The notes below the pieces were generated by a model. The model was not told the origin of the DNA. It ran no database searches and was given only the letters and a program-made list of their open reading frames with translations. DNA of 64,000 bases from Flabesymbios commensalis (Eukaryota > Annelida > Polychaeta > Terebellida > Flabelligeridae), in contig OZ024908.1 in the NCBI GenBank assembly GCA_964017125.1, positions 59,240,021-59,304,020 on the forward strand, read 5' to 3'. The position numbers and the translations under genes were made by a program. How positions within the stretch are numbered: position 1 is the first letter of the stretch; every line of letters begins with the position of its first letter. Positions 23,301 through 33,572 of this stretch are shown piece by piece.

Positions 23301-24630
23301 GTTTTGCATGCATGTCCTAAATAATTTATCGGTAATTTCGTCTTTATATCTCGCTTTCAAACTGGTAAATGCGCAATACAAAAATTAAAAACTTTTTGCT
23401 ATACTGATTTTTTGATGATTTAAGCCTGATTGTGTCGATTGTGTCCTTAGTGTGGTGCGCCGTCCTCAGATAATAATAACTTTGGCCTATAGGCAAACTT
23501 TCTCCAAAGACGTCATTGCTTCTTTTTGAAAAATATGTGTGTTTTCATTAAGCAATTTAAGTGGCTCATAGGTCCCTAGTCTCCCGTGTGAGTAATCGGG
23601 TCCGAAGTAAGTGGAATCGAATTCACCTTGTGAACAAAAATGAGAAGATATCTACAACAAACCTGACAACAAACTAAGCTACTTATCAAAACGCTGATTT
23701 GGTTAACCATCAAATCTCATAGTTAGCCAATATAACATTATTGTACAGCAAAATGATCTGATGTTGGAGAACTATTGTACAGCATAATTACCTTATTTTG
23801 ACGAAAACTTGGAACACTCCCCACTCATCTGTTAAAAATAAACAAACATAATTTTTTTTGCTAGACCACGTGGTGAAACCGGAAGTTTGCAACCACAAGT
23901 CACGCATGCCTTGTTGAGAGAACAACAATGGGAGACAGAAAGTGACAGCTGAAAAAACTTTCGAGCAGATTTATGTCAAGTTGACGTTATTTAACTTTCA
24001 AAGTATGCATTTTAGTACATTTAAATATTTGCTTTAAATAATAGATTTTATATATTTAAAATAACAATCGGAACATTTCGACTGAGATCGCAATTGTATG
24101 CAAAACATCAATTTGATGATCAAATTAACCGAACTTCCGAAGACAAAGTCAGAAAGTGATGAAACTGAAAGTCAATTCATTTGATTTGTATTTTCAATTT
24201 TGTGAATTTTCATTTTTGAACGTCTAATTCTTTTGAATCTTGCACTTGGCTTGCAGTTGCAGACTTCACTCAGTGAAGTAAGTGCTGACGTCTGTGCAGT
24301 GCTAGAAATGTATTTTTCAGCAGTCACAAAGTCGCAAATAATCTCAAAAGATGCGTCTTGAATCCCCTGGGCCTTGATTTAACTTGAACCTCCTCAGTGT
24401 GACTGAGTGTCAGTCTTGACTCTTTTCAAAGACACAGACTTGTCAGTCTTGTGCCCTTGAAATTTTGAATGGATGGCTAATGCCAGTAGGCCCTAGACTG
24501 CCTACTTCCAGTACACTACTGTCACTGACAGTACAGACTACAGTCTGAATACAACTTACATTACAAGGGCAAGGCTATTCGCCGTAGCCGCATAACATTA
24601 ACACATCAGAGGCTGACACTGACAGAGCTT
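23301..24630. other. Intergenic DNA, nothing recognised
   Basis: No coding frame, RNA gene or repeat boundary that I can support. Confidence 0.35.
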
Positions 24631-24696
24631 AGACCTGAAAGCCTAAGTCGTAAATGGAGCGACTTAGCGCCATTTACGACTTAGGCCTCCAGGTCT
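24631..24696. repeat. Perfect-looking 66-bp hairpin
   Basis: Arms AGACCTGAAAGCCTAAGTCG and CGACTTAGGCCTCCAGGTCT continue through TAAATGG/CCATTTA around the loop AGCGACTTAGCG. It lies only 20 bp from the next palindromic element and is probably a miniature transposon. Confidence 0.6.
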
Positions 24697-24716
24697 AATC
24701 AGAGCTATCACCACAC

Positions 24717-25142
24717 TATACCCGCCGTCAGATTAACTTGTATCGCATGTTTTTCGCCGATTTCTCAGTCAATTCTCAACCGATTTTGATGAAATTTTGC
24801 AAGGACTATTTTCGAGTCACGCGGCGACTACCGTGAAATTTTCATGAGAAAATATTATGTAGTTCAAAAGTTAGACCATTTGACATGTAGTAAATTTGAA
24901 ATTACGACGTCCCTCTATAAACCCATTAAACTGGTTAAATTAAAGTTTGTTTTTAGCCCTGAATTGCATTACATGCCAGAAGGTCTAACTTCTTAGCTAA
25001 AAATTATTTTCCGATGAAAATTTCACGGTAGTCGCCGAGTGAGTCGCAAATAGTCCATACAAAATTTCATGAAAATCGGTTAAGAATTGACTGAGAAATC
25101 GTCGAAAAACATGCGATACAAGTTAATCTGACGGCGGGTATA
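24717..25142. mobile_element. MITE with long terminal inverted repeats
   Basis: It starts TATACCCGCCGTCAGATTAA and ends with the complement GGCGGGTATA. Inverted similarity runs for about 140-190 bp on each side (for example GAAATTTTCATGAGAAAATA against TTTTCCGATGAAAATTTC). A short unpaired centre of about 100 bp remains, with no coding frame. TA at the ends fits a Tc1/mariner-type target, but the superfamily is a guess. Confidence 0.7.
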
Positions 25143-25196
25143 GGACAAAATTCTTTTTGGCATCATATTATCCCTGATTAGAATTCTCTCCCGACA

Positions 25197-25249
25197 GCTG
25201 CCACAGTTTTTCGATTCTATGGCAGCTAGAATCGAAAAACTGTGGCAGC
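25197..25249. repeat. 53-bp hairpin with perfect 22-bp stem
   Basis: GCTGCCACAGTTTTTCGATT plus CT pairs perfectly with its complement across a 9-base loop (ATGGCAGCT). The size resembles a short-hairpin RNA, but the lack of bulges, and the many similar palindromes nearby, point to a transposon remnant. Confidence 0.6.
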
Positions 25250-25625
25250 ATTCAAGAGTCAGCTAGTCGACCAGCCAGCCTCTTTTTCCTCCTCAAGCCT
25301 GATACTCCACAATGGAAAGCTGCTGGAGTATATACTCATACAGTCATAGTCAAAGAATGATGCCAGCTATGGAAAATATCCCGGATTCTGTGCATGTGTC
25401 ACTGTACAGTGAGCCAGCAACTTCAATCTCATGTCGCTGCTCACTATTATTAAGTACATTCAAACAGTCATAATGATGGGTTTTTTCATGTTTTTTTCAG
25501 GATTTATATGAATTTGTGATACACTGCAATAAAATACATATTTTTCTCTGTTTGTTTGTTATTTTTGCTCACTATTACTCAAGGGTAGGAATGAAGCCAT
25601 TATTGTAGAATTGAAAAAATTATTT
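25250..25625. other. Intergenic DNA, nothing recognised
   Basis: No feature apart from a CCTGATACTCCACA word at about 25300, which recalls the LINE tail at 22085. Confidence 0.3.
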
Positions 25626-25774
25626 GATTTGAATGGCACTTTTATCACCTTTTCCAGGGGTTCCCATCTTTAGATTTCTCGCAATTAAGAAAAATGGTGC
25701 CAGCTCTCCTCTGTAATTCCGTAATTGTTGCAACAAGTGCTTGAAGAGGTAATTGGAACAAGCATGCTGTGGCC

Positions 25775-26098
25775 CAGGGCTCCAGATAACATGCGTATAT
25801 GAGTAAAATACGCATGTAAAAACAGCAAATACTCATTAATAGAAAATCTGAGGAGTAATATTACTCACAAAAACTATTAAATTACCCATCAAAGTAAAAA
25901 ACCCCAGAAAAATGAAACGATTGTTGTATTTTTTACGTGAAGGGAACTATGTGACTGTAAGAAAAAATGATGGAAATAAAGCTTTCATGTTGTTGTATGA
26001 AAAATACTCCTCTTTTATTTTTTTATCATATTTCACTCCTCATCACCCATTTCAATGAGTGAAATACTCCTCAAACCAAAAAAATATCTGGAGCTCTG
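25775..26098. mobile_element. Short TIR transposon nested in the composite element
   Basis: Ends CAGGGCTCCAGATA and TATCTGGAGCTCTG are inverted repeats, flanked by a GTGGCC duplication (25769-25774 and 26099-26104). The opposite arm of the host element (27305-27320) shows the empty site GTGGCCCC without the insertion. The CAGGG terminus recalls hAT elements, although their duplications are usually 8 bp. Confidence 0.72.
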
Positions 26099-26241
26099 GT
26101 GGCCCCTTCTGATACTTTTTGTGCGCAATAAATTTATTGAATCCACCTACTATCAGGTAGATTCAATAAATTTAAAAATTGTCAATTAAAATTATGCTGA
26201 GCCTTTTTTTGTAATTGCTGGCATGCTAAAAGAAATATTTG

Positions 26242-26717
26242 TGTAGCCGGATGTAACAGTGTTGAAACTGCCGAGCCCGGGGATCGAACCACCAACCCTG
26301 GCATCGTGATGCCTGAGTGCTACGCGTCTAGCCAAAGAGTCTATTCGCTGGCCAGAGTAGTAATTACTCCAGTCCGCCATACACACACCGGCTACATGCT
26401 CCCCTCTCAAATATCTGCTCGTCCCCGAGCAGCATTCAACACACTCGTGGGTTGAATTCTTCATTTTCCTGCATACCTAATGCATGTTTTACTGCAACCC
26501 AGTATTGGTTACAAACCTAGAATATCGTATACTAGGGCACGACAGGCGAGGAGAGCCGACATTGGGTGCCATTGTAACAGTGTTGAAACTGCCGAGCCCC
26601 GGGATCGAACCACCAAACCTGGCATCGTGATGCCTGAGTGCTACGCATCTAGCCAAAGAGTCGACTCGTTGGCCAGAGTAGTAATTACTCCAGTCCGCCA
26701 TACACACACCCGGCTAC
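26242..26717 (-). mobile_element. TRIM-like element with tRNA-like terminal repeats
   Basis: Two direct repeats of about 145 bp (26252-26396 and 26573-26718) flank a 176-bp centre. Read on the minus strand, each repeat begins TGTAGCCGG and ends CACTGTTACA. Next to the right-hand repeat the centre starts with TGGCACCCAATGTCGGC, which looks like a primer-binding site. Next to the left-hand repeat it ends GAGAGGGGAGCA, a good polypurine tract. The insertion is flanked by ATTTG (26237-26241, 26718-26722), and a related locus at about 31580 keeps the empty site. Each repeat contains a perfect B box GGTTCGATCC (complement of 26281-26290 and 26602-26611) and an A-box-like TGGCTAGACGCG. Ten extra bases (TGTAGCCGGA) at the left edge are unexplained. 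A tandem tRNA-derived SINE dimer is the main alternative. It is non-coding. Confidence 0.6.
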
Positions 26718-27460
26718 ATTTGACCACATTCCACAGTTTTCACTGACCAAGAAAAATGCTGTGCTAGATCAAAATCCGAGCTAATTTTTAAAACGTCCAA
26801 AAGCTGTGACCTTAATTTTGCAAATTCCGGCAGGGATACAGAAACCAAAGCTTCAACCAGACACTTGAACTTTTTGAAGCGGGTGAATAAAACTACTGAC
26901 ATGTGCTATGTAGATATTAGGTTTTAAGATACATCAGGGCACCCAATGAGTGCCCTGCAATACTGTAACAGTCCACAAGGGATCATGGAAGAAGAAATTT
27001 TTTTATGGATTCTCATTCTTATAGCTATGAAACTTCCATTTCTACCCTCAGTGCGCTCCATGAGGAGAGTGCAGGGCAGGCAAACAAAACTTCACCCAGG
27101 TTTGACCCTGGGCAAACTAATGCGGCCTTCCCTAGGTATCTCAATTCTTAGAGATTCCCACATTGTTCTGTCCAAACGGTCTTGATAATGTCCTCCAGAA
27201 CTTCCTCATAGGGCAGTGGACATAGTCTATTTTCATTTTTTGAATTTTTTCACAAAAATTAAAAAATTGGCACAGGTCTGCGTGAAAAAAAAATTATCAG
27301 AAGGGGCCACAGCATGCCTGTTCCACTTACCTCTTCAAGCACTTGTTGCAATAATTACGGAATTAAAGGCGAGAGCTGACACCAATTTTTATAATTGCGA
27401 GAAATCTAATGATGTGAACCCCCGGAAAATGTGATAAAAGTGCCATTCAAAACAAATAAC

Positions 27461-28820
27461 AAAACAAATAACTTTAATTCTAGATGATGAAATGTGATGG
27501 GATCTGCATCGTCTAAGCCAATAAAGCGGGCTGTGGCTGCATAGGGTGTCAGTCTGTATTAACATTTACAACTGCTGCCAGCGCTTCACAGTGGCGGCGT
27601 GAGAGTGGATCGGGCTAGCACGTACAGTGAGCTCTCACCAATGTCGCGTGGCTTAATGACGAAGCCGCGGCCTGATGTGTCCGTGAAATACTGATTAACA
27701 TTTTTGTGCACATAATAAACGCACCCCCAACTTCGTATCTGCGCCCGGCTCATTTATTAGGGATAATGCGGTAGTATATTAACTGTATTACAGCCATTGA
27801 CATGAACGTCCGACCGGCCACCCGAGGCAGGTTGAAAAAGCCCAGGTCGGATAAACTGTCCACATCAGCCGCCCGGGTGTTCGGATAAAGTTTTAGCCCT
27901 ACGTATTACTGCTAGGTCCAGTTAAAAGTCACCAGGGCAGACAACATCACCCACAAGTACTAGGTAATTGCTAAATACAGTACCGCACTTATTTGCCTGA
28001 AAACGATGTTATGAAACCAACCCATCGAAAAACCAGAGGCAATACTGGCAACGGTGTGGGCTGTAGGTTGCAGGGGAGGGGAGGGGAGGGGGGACCCTTA
28101 CGTCCGTAGGCCTACTGTAGTTGTCATCGAAAACCACCATCAGAGATGAAATACTAGTGTGTAGCACAAGAACATAAAACAGCATTGTCTTTCTAATCAT
28201 ATAGAGGGTCTAGTATAGTAAAATATTATTATATCATATAGTTTTTGCAGTGGATTTATTTATAATAGATTACTACAGGCCTGTGAAATTTCTGGTCGTC
28301 ATGCTGGTACACTAGCGCTGGAGAATGATCAAAACTGGATGCCTTTATGCACAACTGGACTAATCCCAATACGTTCGTTTTGAGATAAATGCAGTTTAAA
28401 TTTATGGTCTACTGTAAATTCAAGAAAATGAATAAAGAAAATATTAAGTTAAACTAACACACGACATCCACATTCTCTATTCATGGAAAATACCCACATC
28501 TAGATATACCTCTGGTTTCTAGCCTTGTTTCTAAAATAAGCTGTGGTCCGGTTGTGCATAAATAAGAATGCCCATTTTGATTTATGCACAACTGGACCAA
28601 CCCACATTTATTGCTAATTAAACAAATACAAATATATTTCTAGCAAATTTACAATAATAAGCACATTACACTGTTACAGACTCTCTATGTACAACTTCGA
28701 TAAATCTACTATGATAAAAATATGTGTAACTTTTAATAGTTTTGGTGAAATCACTGGGACTTCGAAGCTGATGGGAAAAATGAAAGTGTGGGTTGGTCCA
28801 GGTGTACATAGATACATTTT
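27461..28820. other. Intergenic region with a CpG-richer patch
   Basis: No coding frame was found. Bases 27490-27930 are clearly richer in CpG than their surroundings (GTGGCGGCGTGAG, GAAGCCGCGGCC, CCGACCGGCCACCCGAGG) and lie on the HERC1 side, so a promoter or a first non-coding HERC1 exon is possible. The rest (27930-28820) is AT-rich, with a GGGGAGGGGAGGGG run near 28077. Confidence 0.3.
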
Positions 28821-31342
28821 TAGCTCCCGCCGTCACCGTAGGTGAGACGGAGGGAGCTATGGATTCTACCTCCGTTTTTTTTTGCCTCTTCTTTTGCCTA
28901 TAACTTTGTAAGAAAATAAGCTAGGATAACAATTTTTGGTATGTGGGTTACTTCCAGGTGGCTAATGGACAGGTTAAAATATTTTTAATCTGAATTTGAT
29001 ACGCAAGGTTACAGAGGAGAAAATGATGATGTGACGGCGTTGGGCCGTCCGTAAACAATTCGTTTCCGGAGCAAATCTTTGAAAGTACTTGTCCGATTGT
29101 CTTCAAATTTTACACACAACACCCCTAGGGGGTCTAGTTGTGCCTTTTGGGGTATTTGAACTTTGACCTACTTCTGGTTCAGAACTATGACCTATTTAGA
29201 CGTTTTGACGCGCACTTCATTTCCGGAGCAGATCTCAAAAAGTACTGGGCCGATGACAGTCATATTGCACATACATGTTCTCTAAGGTCCCTAGTTGTGC
29301 CTTTTCAGGTTTTTGGACCTTGACCTTGAAGTTGACCCAGCACTTTGACCTAATTTATAACATCGGTAAATCCGACTGAAAGATTTTGCGGAATATCATG
29401 AAAACCGCTCAAGATAGCTACACCATTACTATAAAACAAATTGTGAGGTTTCAGGAGAGGATGCATCTTGAAAAATTTCAAGCCGATAAAATTAAAAATG
29501 GCCGCCTATCAGCCATTATTCACCTCGACAGGCCTGATATCGCGGAATATCATGAAAACCGCTCAAGATAGCTACACCATTAATATCAAATAAATTGTAA
29601 GGTTTCAGGAAAGGATGCATCTTGAAAAATTTGAAGTTGATAAAATTTAAAATGGCCGCCTATCAGCCATTATTCACCTCGGCAGGCCTGATATTGTGGA
29701 ATATCATGAAAACCGCTCAAGATATCTACACCATTACTATAAAACAAATTGTAAGGCTTCAGGAGAGGATGCATTTAAAAAAAATTCAACTCGTCCAAGT
29801 TCAAAATGGCCGCCAATCGGCCATTATTCACTTTCACATGGCCGTTATTTGGTAAACCGTGCTAGATGGCTAGACCATTACTATAAAACAAAATGTGTGA
29901 TTTCAGGAGAGGATGCATCTTGAAAAAATTCGACTCGATAAAATTCAAAATGGCCGCTTATCGGCCATTATTCACTTTCACATGGCCGTTATTTGGTCAA
30001 CCGTACTAGATGGCTAGACCATTACTGTAAAACAAAATGTGAGATTTCAGATGAGGATGCATCTTGAAAAAATTTGACTTGATCAAATTAAAAATGGCCA
30101 CCTTTTCGGCCATTATTCATTTTCACATGGCTGATATTTGGTAAACCGTGCTAGATGGCTAGACCATTACCTGATTACTATAAAACAAAGTGTGAGTTTT
30201 CGGGGGAGGATGCAACCGGAAAATTTTTTACTTACGAATTCAAAATGGCCGACAATAAGCATTATTTACCTCGATAGGCCTGATATCAGGTAAACCGTGC
30301 TAGATAGCTAGACCATTACTATAAAACAAAATGTGACGTTTCGAGAGAGGATGCCTTTTAAAAACTTTCGACTCAATCGAATTCAAAATGGCTGCCTATC
30401 GGCCACTATTTACTTTCACATTGCTGATATTTGGTAAACCGTGTTAGATAGCTGGACCATTACTATAAAACAAAATGTGAGATTACAAGAGAGGATGCAT
30501 CTTGAAAAAAATTGACTCGATCAAATTCAAAATGGCCGCCTATCGGCCATTATTCACTTTCACATAGCCGATTTTTGGTAACCGTACTAGATGGCTAGAC
30601 CATTACTATAAAACAAATTGTGAGATTTCAGGAGAGGATGCATCTTGAAAAATTTTGACTTGATCAAATTCAAAATGGCCTCCTATCGGCCATTATTCAC
30701 TTTCACATGGGCGATATTTGGTAAACCGTGCTAGATGGCTAGACCATTACTATAGAATGAAATGTGAGATTTCAGCTGAGGATGCATCTTGGAAAATTTC
30801 GACTTGATCAAATTCAAAATGGCCGCCTTTAGGCCATTATTCACTTTCACATGGCCGATATTTGGTAAACCGTGCTAGATAGCTAGACGATTACTATAGA
30901 ATGAAATGTGAGATTTCAGCTGAGGATGCATCTTGAAAAATTCTGACTCGATCAAATTCAAAATGGCCCCCTATAGGCCATTATTTACTTTCACATGCCC
31001 AATATTTTGAAAACTGTGTTAGATGTTAGTCCATTACTATAAAACAAAATTTGAGGTTTCGGGGGTTTCGGAGTTACCTCGATTGGCCTGATATCGGGTA
31101 AACCGTGCCAGATAGGTAGACCATTACTGGGATACTGATTAGGATCATTAATTTCAATGGAGGTTTGCAATCTCTGACAGACTGTCTAGTTCTTATCTTA
31201 CTCTTAGACTGAGCTTCTTAGACCTAGTTGTCTTGCGTCTTGATTTTTGACCTAGCCTAGGACTACATTAAAAACCCTACACAAAATTGCTTGAATCAAA
31301 TTCTAATTCGTCGCTGTAGCTCCTGGACTTATGTAGTCTTGT
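28821..31342 (+). mobile_element. Helentron-like non-autonomous element, copy 1
   Basis: The 5' end is a hairpin, AGCTCCCGCCGTCACC, GTA, then its near-complement GGTGAGACGGAGGGAGCT (28822-28858). About 600 bp of unique sequence follow, then about 11 tandem units of about 144 bp (29490-31000), each with a CAAAATGGCCGCC-type word. The end is a degraded inverted AGCTCCCGC copy, then GGACTTATGTAGTC (a short hairpin) and TTGT. A second copy lies at 52633-55074, with the same order of unit variants and roughly 95% identity by eye. An inverted repeat placed at the very start but set back from the end, followed by a short terminal hairpin, with internal minisatellites, is the pattern described for Helentron/INE-1-type elements. 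No Rep/helicase is encoded. Confidence 0.65.
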
Positions 31343-31499
31343 AAGATTTTGATTTATGCACAAGTGGATCAAGCCACATTTATTGCCAGGGCCATGGCCA
31401 TAGGCGTGGCATCCAATCAGACCAGCCCAATGCTATGCCAATAGCAATGCTCTTTATTTTGATTTTTGTCTTGGATCTGGATCTATAGGTAGGCCTACA

Positions 31500-31930
31500 T
31501 AACAGGAATTTTAAAATTGTCCATTAAAATTATGCTGATCCTCTTTTCGTAACTGCGGACATGCTAAAATAACTATTTGACACATTCCACTTTTTTCACT
31601 GATCAAGACAAATGCTGTACATAGCCTACATACTAGATCAGTAACAGTAGCAAATATACAACATACATGTACATAAACAATCATAAATTTTGGCATAGCC
31701 TTCGGCCCCTCTTTACCTTTTTAAAGTCCCCGAAGGGGTCATGGAAGAAGAAAAATTTTGATGGATTTTCATCCTTATCGCTGAGAAATTTCGATTCTCA
31801 CCCTCGATGCACCCCATAAGCAGATAAGGAAGCGTAGGCCTGGCAAACGAAACTTCGTCCAGGTTTTACCCTGGGAAACTAGTGCAGCCTTCCTGGGTTT
31901 CTCAATTCCTAGAGATTCCATCATTGTAAC
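31500..31930 (+). repeat. Partial copy of the composite element at 25626-27460
   Basis: Matches 26176-26240 joined directly to 26718-26760 (AAAATTATGCTGA..., then ATTTGACACATTCCAC) and later 26976-27170 (TCATGGAAGAAGAAA... to CAATTCCTAGAGATTCC). It lacks the TRIM-like insertion and so shows the pre-insertion state. It is diverged from the other copy. Confidence 0.65.
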
Positions 31931-32022
31931 ACAACAATTATTGTAAATTAAGCAGATACTGCCTTTTGCCTTTGCACAGCAGCATTGGTCAATCAGACTG
32001 TATATGTTATCAAACAACATTT

Positions 32023-32098
32023 CGTCGCCTCGGAGCTAAAGGAGCCTATCTGACACTTGTCAGAGTGGCAGATAGGATCCTTTAGCTCCGAGGCGACG
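32023..32098. repeat. Strong 76-bp hairpin upstream of HERC1 ATG
   Basis: Arms of about 31 bp (CGTCGCCTCGGAGCTAAAGG... and its complement) pair almost perfectly around ACTTGTCAGAGTG. It lies about 300 bp before the HERC1 start codon, in the intron or 5' UTR. The GC-rich stem would be very stable in RNA. Confidence 0.6.
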
Positions 32099-32223
32099 AT
32101 TTATTGTGAGTACTACATTCCACAAACACGAGGCACTTCCTCAAAGTGTTTAAAATGTTTGGCTAGAGCCGCAGACAACCGCCAACAACATTGGGTGAAT
32201 GCTTTCTGGGAGAATAGAAAGCT

Positions 32224-32333
32224 ACCCAGCAAACATGACACTTTGGAACAATGATGTTCTAATGTTGGCCTTACATCTGCGATGCTGGCCCAACATTAAA
32301 CATCATCGTTTCAACATGTCGTGTTTGCTGGGT
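32224..32333. mobile_element. Palindromic MITE, family A
   Basis: ACCCAGCAAACATGACA at the left is matched by TGTCGTGTTTGCTGGGT at the right, with complementary ATGTTGG/CCAACAT inner arms. It lies 70 bp before the 3' splice site of the HERC1 start exon. Confidence 0.72.
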
Positions 32334-32402
32334 AGGACCAGGGGTGAAGTAGAATTATTTTTAGTTACAATGTTATCAACCTCTGTGTGTGTTTATTTTT
32401 AG

Positions 32403-33572
32403 ATGTCTTCGAATCCCCCTGTGAAAATGAAATGGCTTGAGCACCTTAATGCAATGTGGGTTGGGGAGGCAAGTGAGAGCCTTGGTGAACGGACTGGTGT
32501 CTCAGATTTATACGAGCGACTACTAAGTAATCAAGAGGTTGTAGGTATGCCACAGCAAGTTCTCCAGTTGAAGGGACCACCATTGCCAGAATACGAACAA
32601 GAAGCACCGTCTGTAGAAGAGCAGGAACATTATTTAGATACATTGCTGGCCAGTCAGCTTTCTTTGGCAAGAGCTGTTTGCTCTGATTCACCCTTTGCTG
32701 CTATACTGCAGAAAAGGCTTGTGGTCATTCAGAGAATTTTCCACGCAGTTTCTAGAAAATATCATGACAGAGAACGTGTATGGCAACAGCATCAGCAGGA
32801 AGAAGGAATAAGCAATGCAGAAGACACAAAAACAGCTTTGGGACGTGCTCGATCTGGAACGGATGCTCTGATTGAAATGGGTGTAAAAACTGGATTGAGT
32901 CTCATATTTTCTTTACTCAGGCAAAATTGGGGCGAAAATCTTGGTGGGAAAAGACTTTGTAATGATGTGCTTCAAACTGCACTGGAGGTGATTTGTTCTC
33001 TGCCTCCGTTATCATTGGCTAACGAGAGCAAACTCCCCATGCTGGGGCTCAGTACGTTGTCTCGTGTAACTCTATTCTTGAAGAGTGTAACTCTTCCCAG
33101 CAGTGAAGCAGATCTGATGGGAAAGAGATTAGCATCTGAGCTGGTCTTAGCTTTGGGAGCACAGCGGGGATCTCTACGCTATTTACTAGAGTGGATTGAG
33201 ATGGCCCTTTGTGCATCTGTCTCACCTCGTCAAGAAGATGTATCATCAGAAACTCAAAGCCTGCCATCAAGCACTAAGAGTACAGAGGAATTATCAGGTG
33301 ACTTTAGCGTTAACAGAAAAACTCAAGCAAATGAACAGAATAAAGATAACTTGTTTTTCTCAGTCTCAGATACCAACATTTCTTATGCTAGAAAATCTTC
33401 AGACCCTGAATTTGATCGTAGAAATGTAGCCTTTTTCAGTGATTCAGTGTCCTCAACAGGGAATGTGGGCTCAAATTTTGGACAGGTTGACCAGTTGATA
33501 CCAATACAAAAGCCTGGAATGATAACTTACAGTATATTCATGGATGTGATGCAACAAATGAAGAAAACTGCT
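32403..33572 (+). CDS. HERC1: HERC1 coding exon 1 (start codon)
   Basis: A large 1,170-bp exon encoding residues 1-390, from [19 protein letters not shown] to [10 protein letters not shown], donor GCT|GTCAGT, phase 0. Conserved blocks include [13 protein letters not shown]-like (here [18 protein letters not shown]), [12 protein letters not shown] and [15 protein letters not shown]. Between ALCAS and [10 protein letters not shown] it carries about 95 residues rich in Ser, Asp and Asn. Human HERC1 has about 20 there, so this is a lineage-specific disordered insert. Confidence 0.93.

Larger units (their letters stand above)
25626..27460. mobile_element. Composite element with about 150-bp inverted ends
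   Basis: The left end (about 25626-25774) and right end (about 27303-27460) are inverted copies. Shared landmarks are CATGCTGTGGCC / GGCCACAGCATGC, CTTCAAGCACTTGTTGCAA and GTGATAAAAGTGCCATTCAA. Two younger insertions sit inside: a short MITE at 25775-26098 and a TRIM-like element at 26242-26717. Internal segments 26176-26240 plus 26718-26760, and 26976-27170, reappear at 31500-31930, so this is a dispersed family. No protein-coding capacity is seen. Confidence 0.7.

Noticed and set aside
25197-25249. microRNA precursor
   Set aside because: The stem is a perfect 22-bp duplex without bulges, and many comparable palindromes nearby are transposon remnants.
26252-26718. tRNA genes on the minus strand
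   Set aside because: The B box is perfect, but the sequences flanking it do not form a paired acceptor stem, and both copies sit in longer repeats of about 145 bp.
28822-28858. Helitron 3' end (hairpin plus CTRR) on the minus strand
   Set aside because: CTAA does occur next to the hairpin, but the hairpin abuts it without the usual spacer, and the inverted copy set back from the opposite end fits the Helentron layout better.
29138-29923. Small plus-strand genes within the Helentron-like element
   Set aside because: The same frames recur in each repeat unit and in the second copy at 52909-53674; they follow the tandem array, not a protein.
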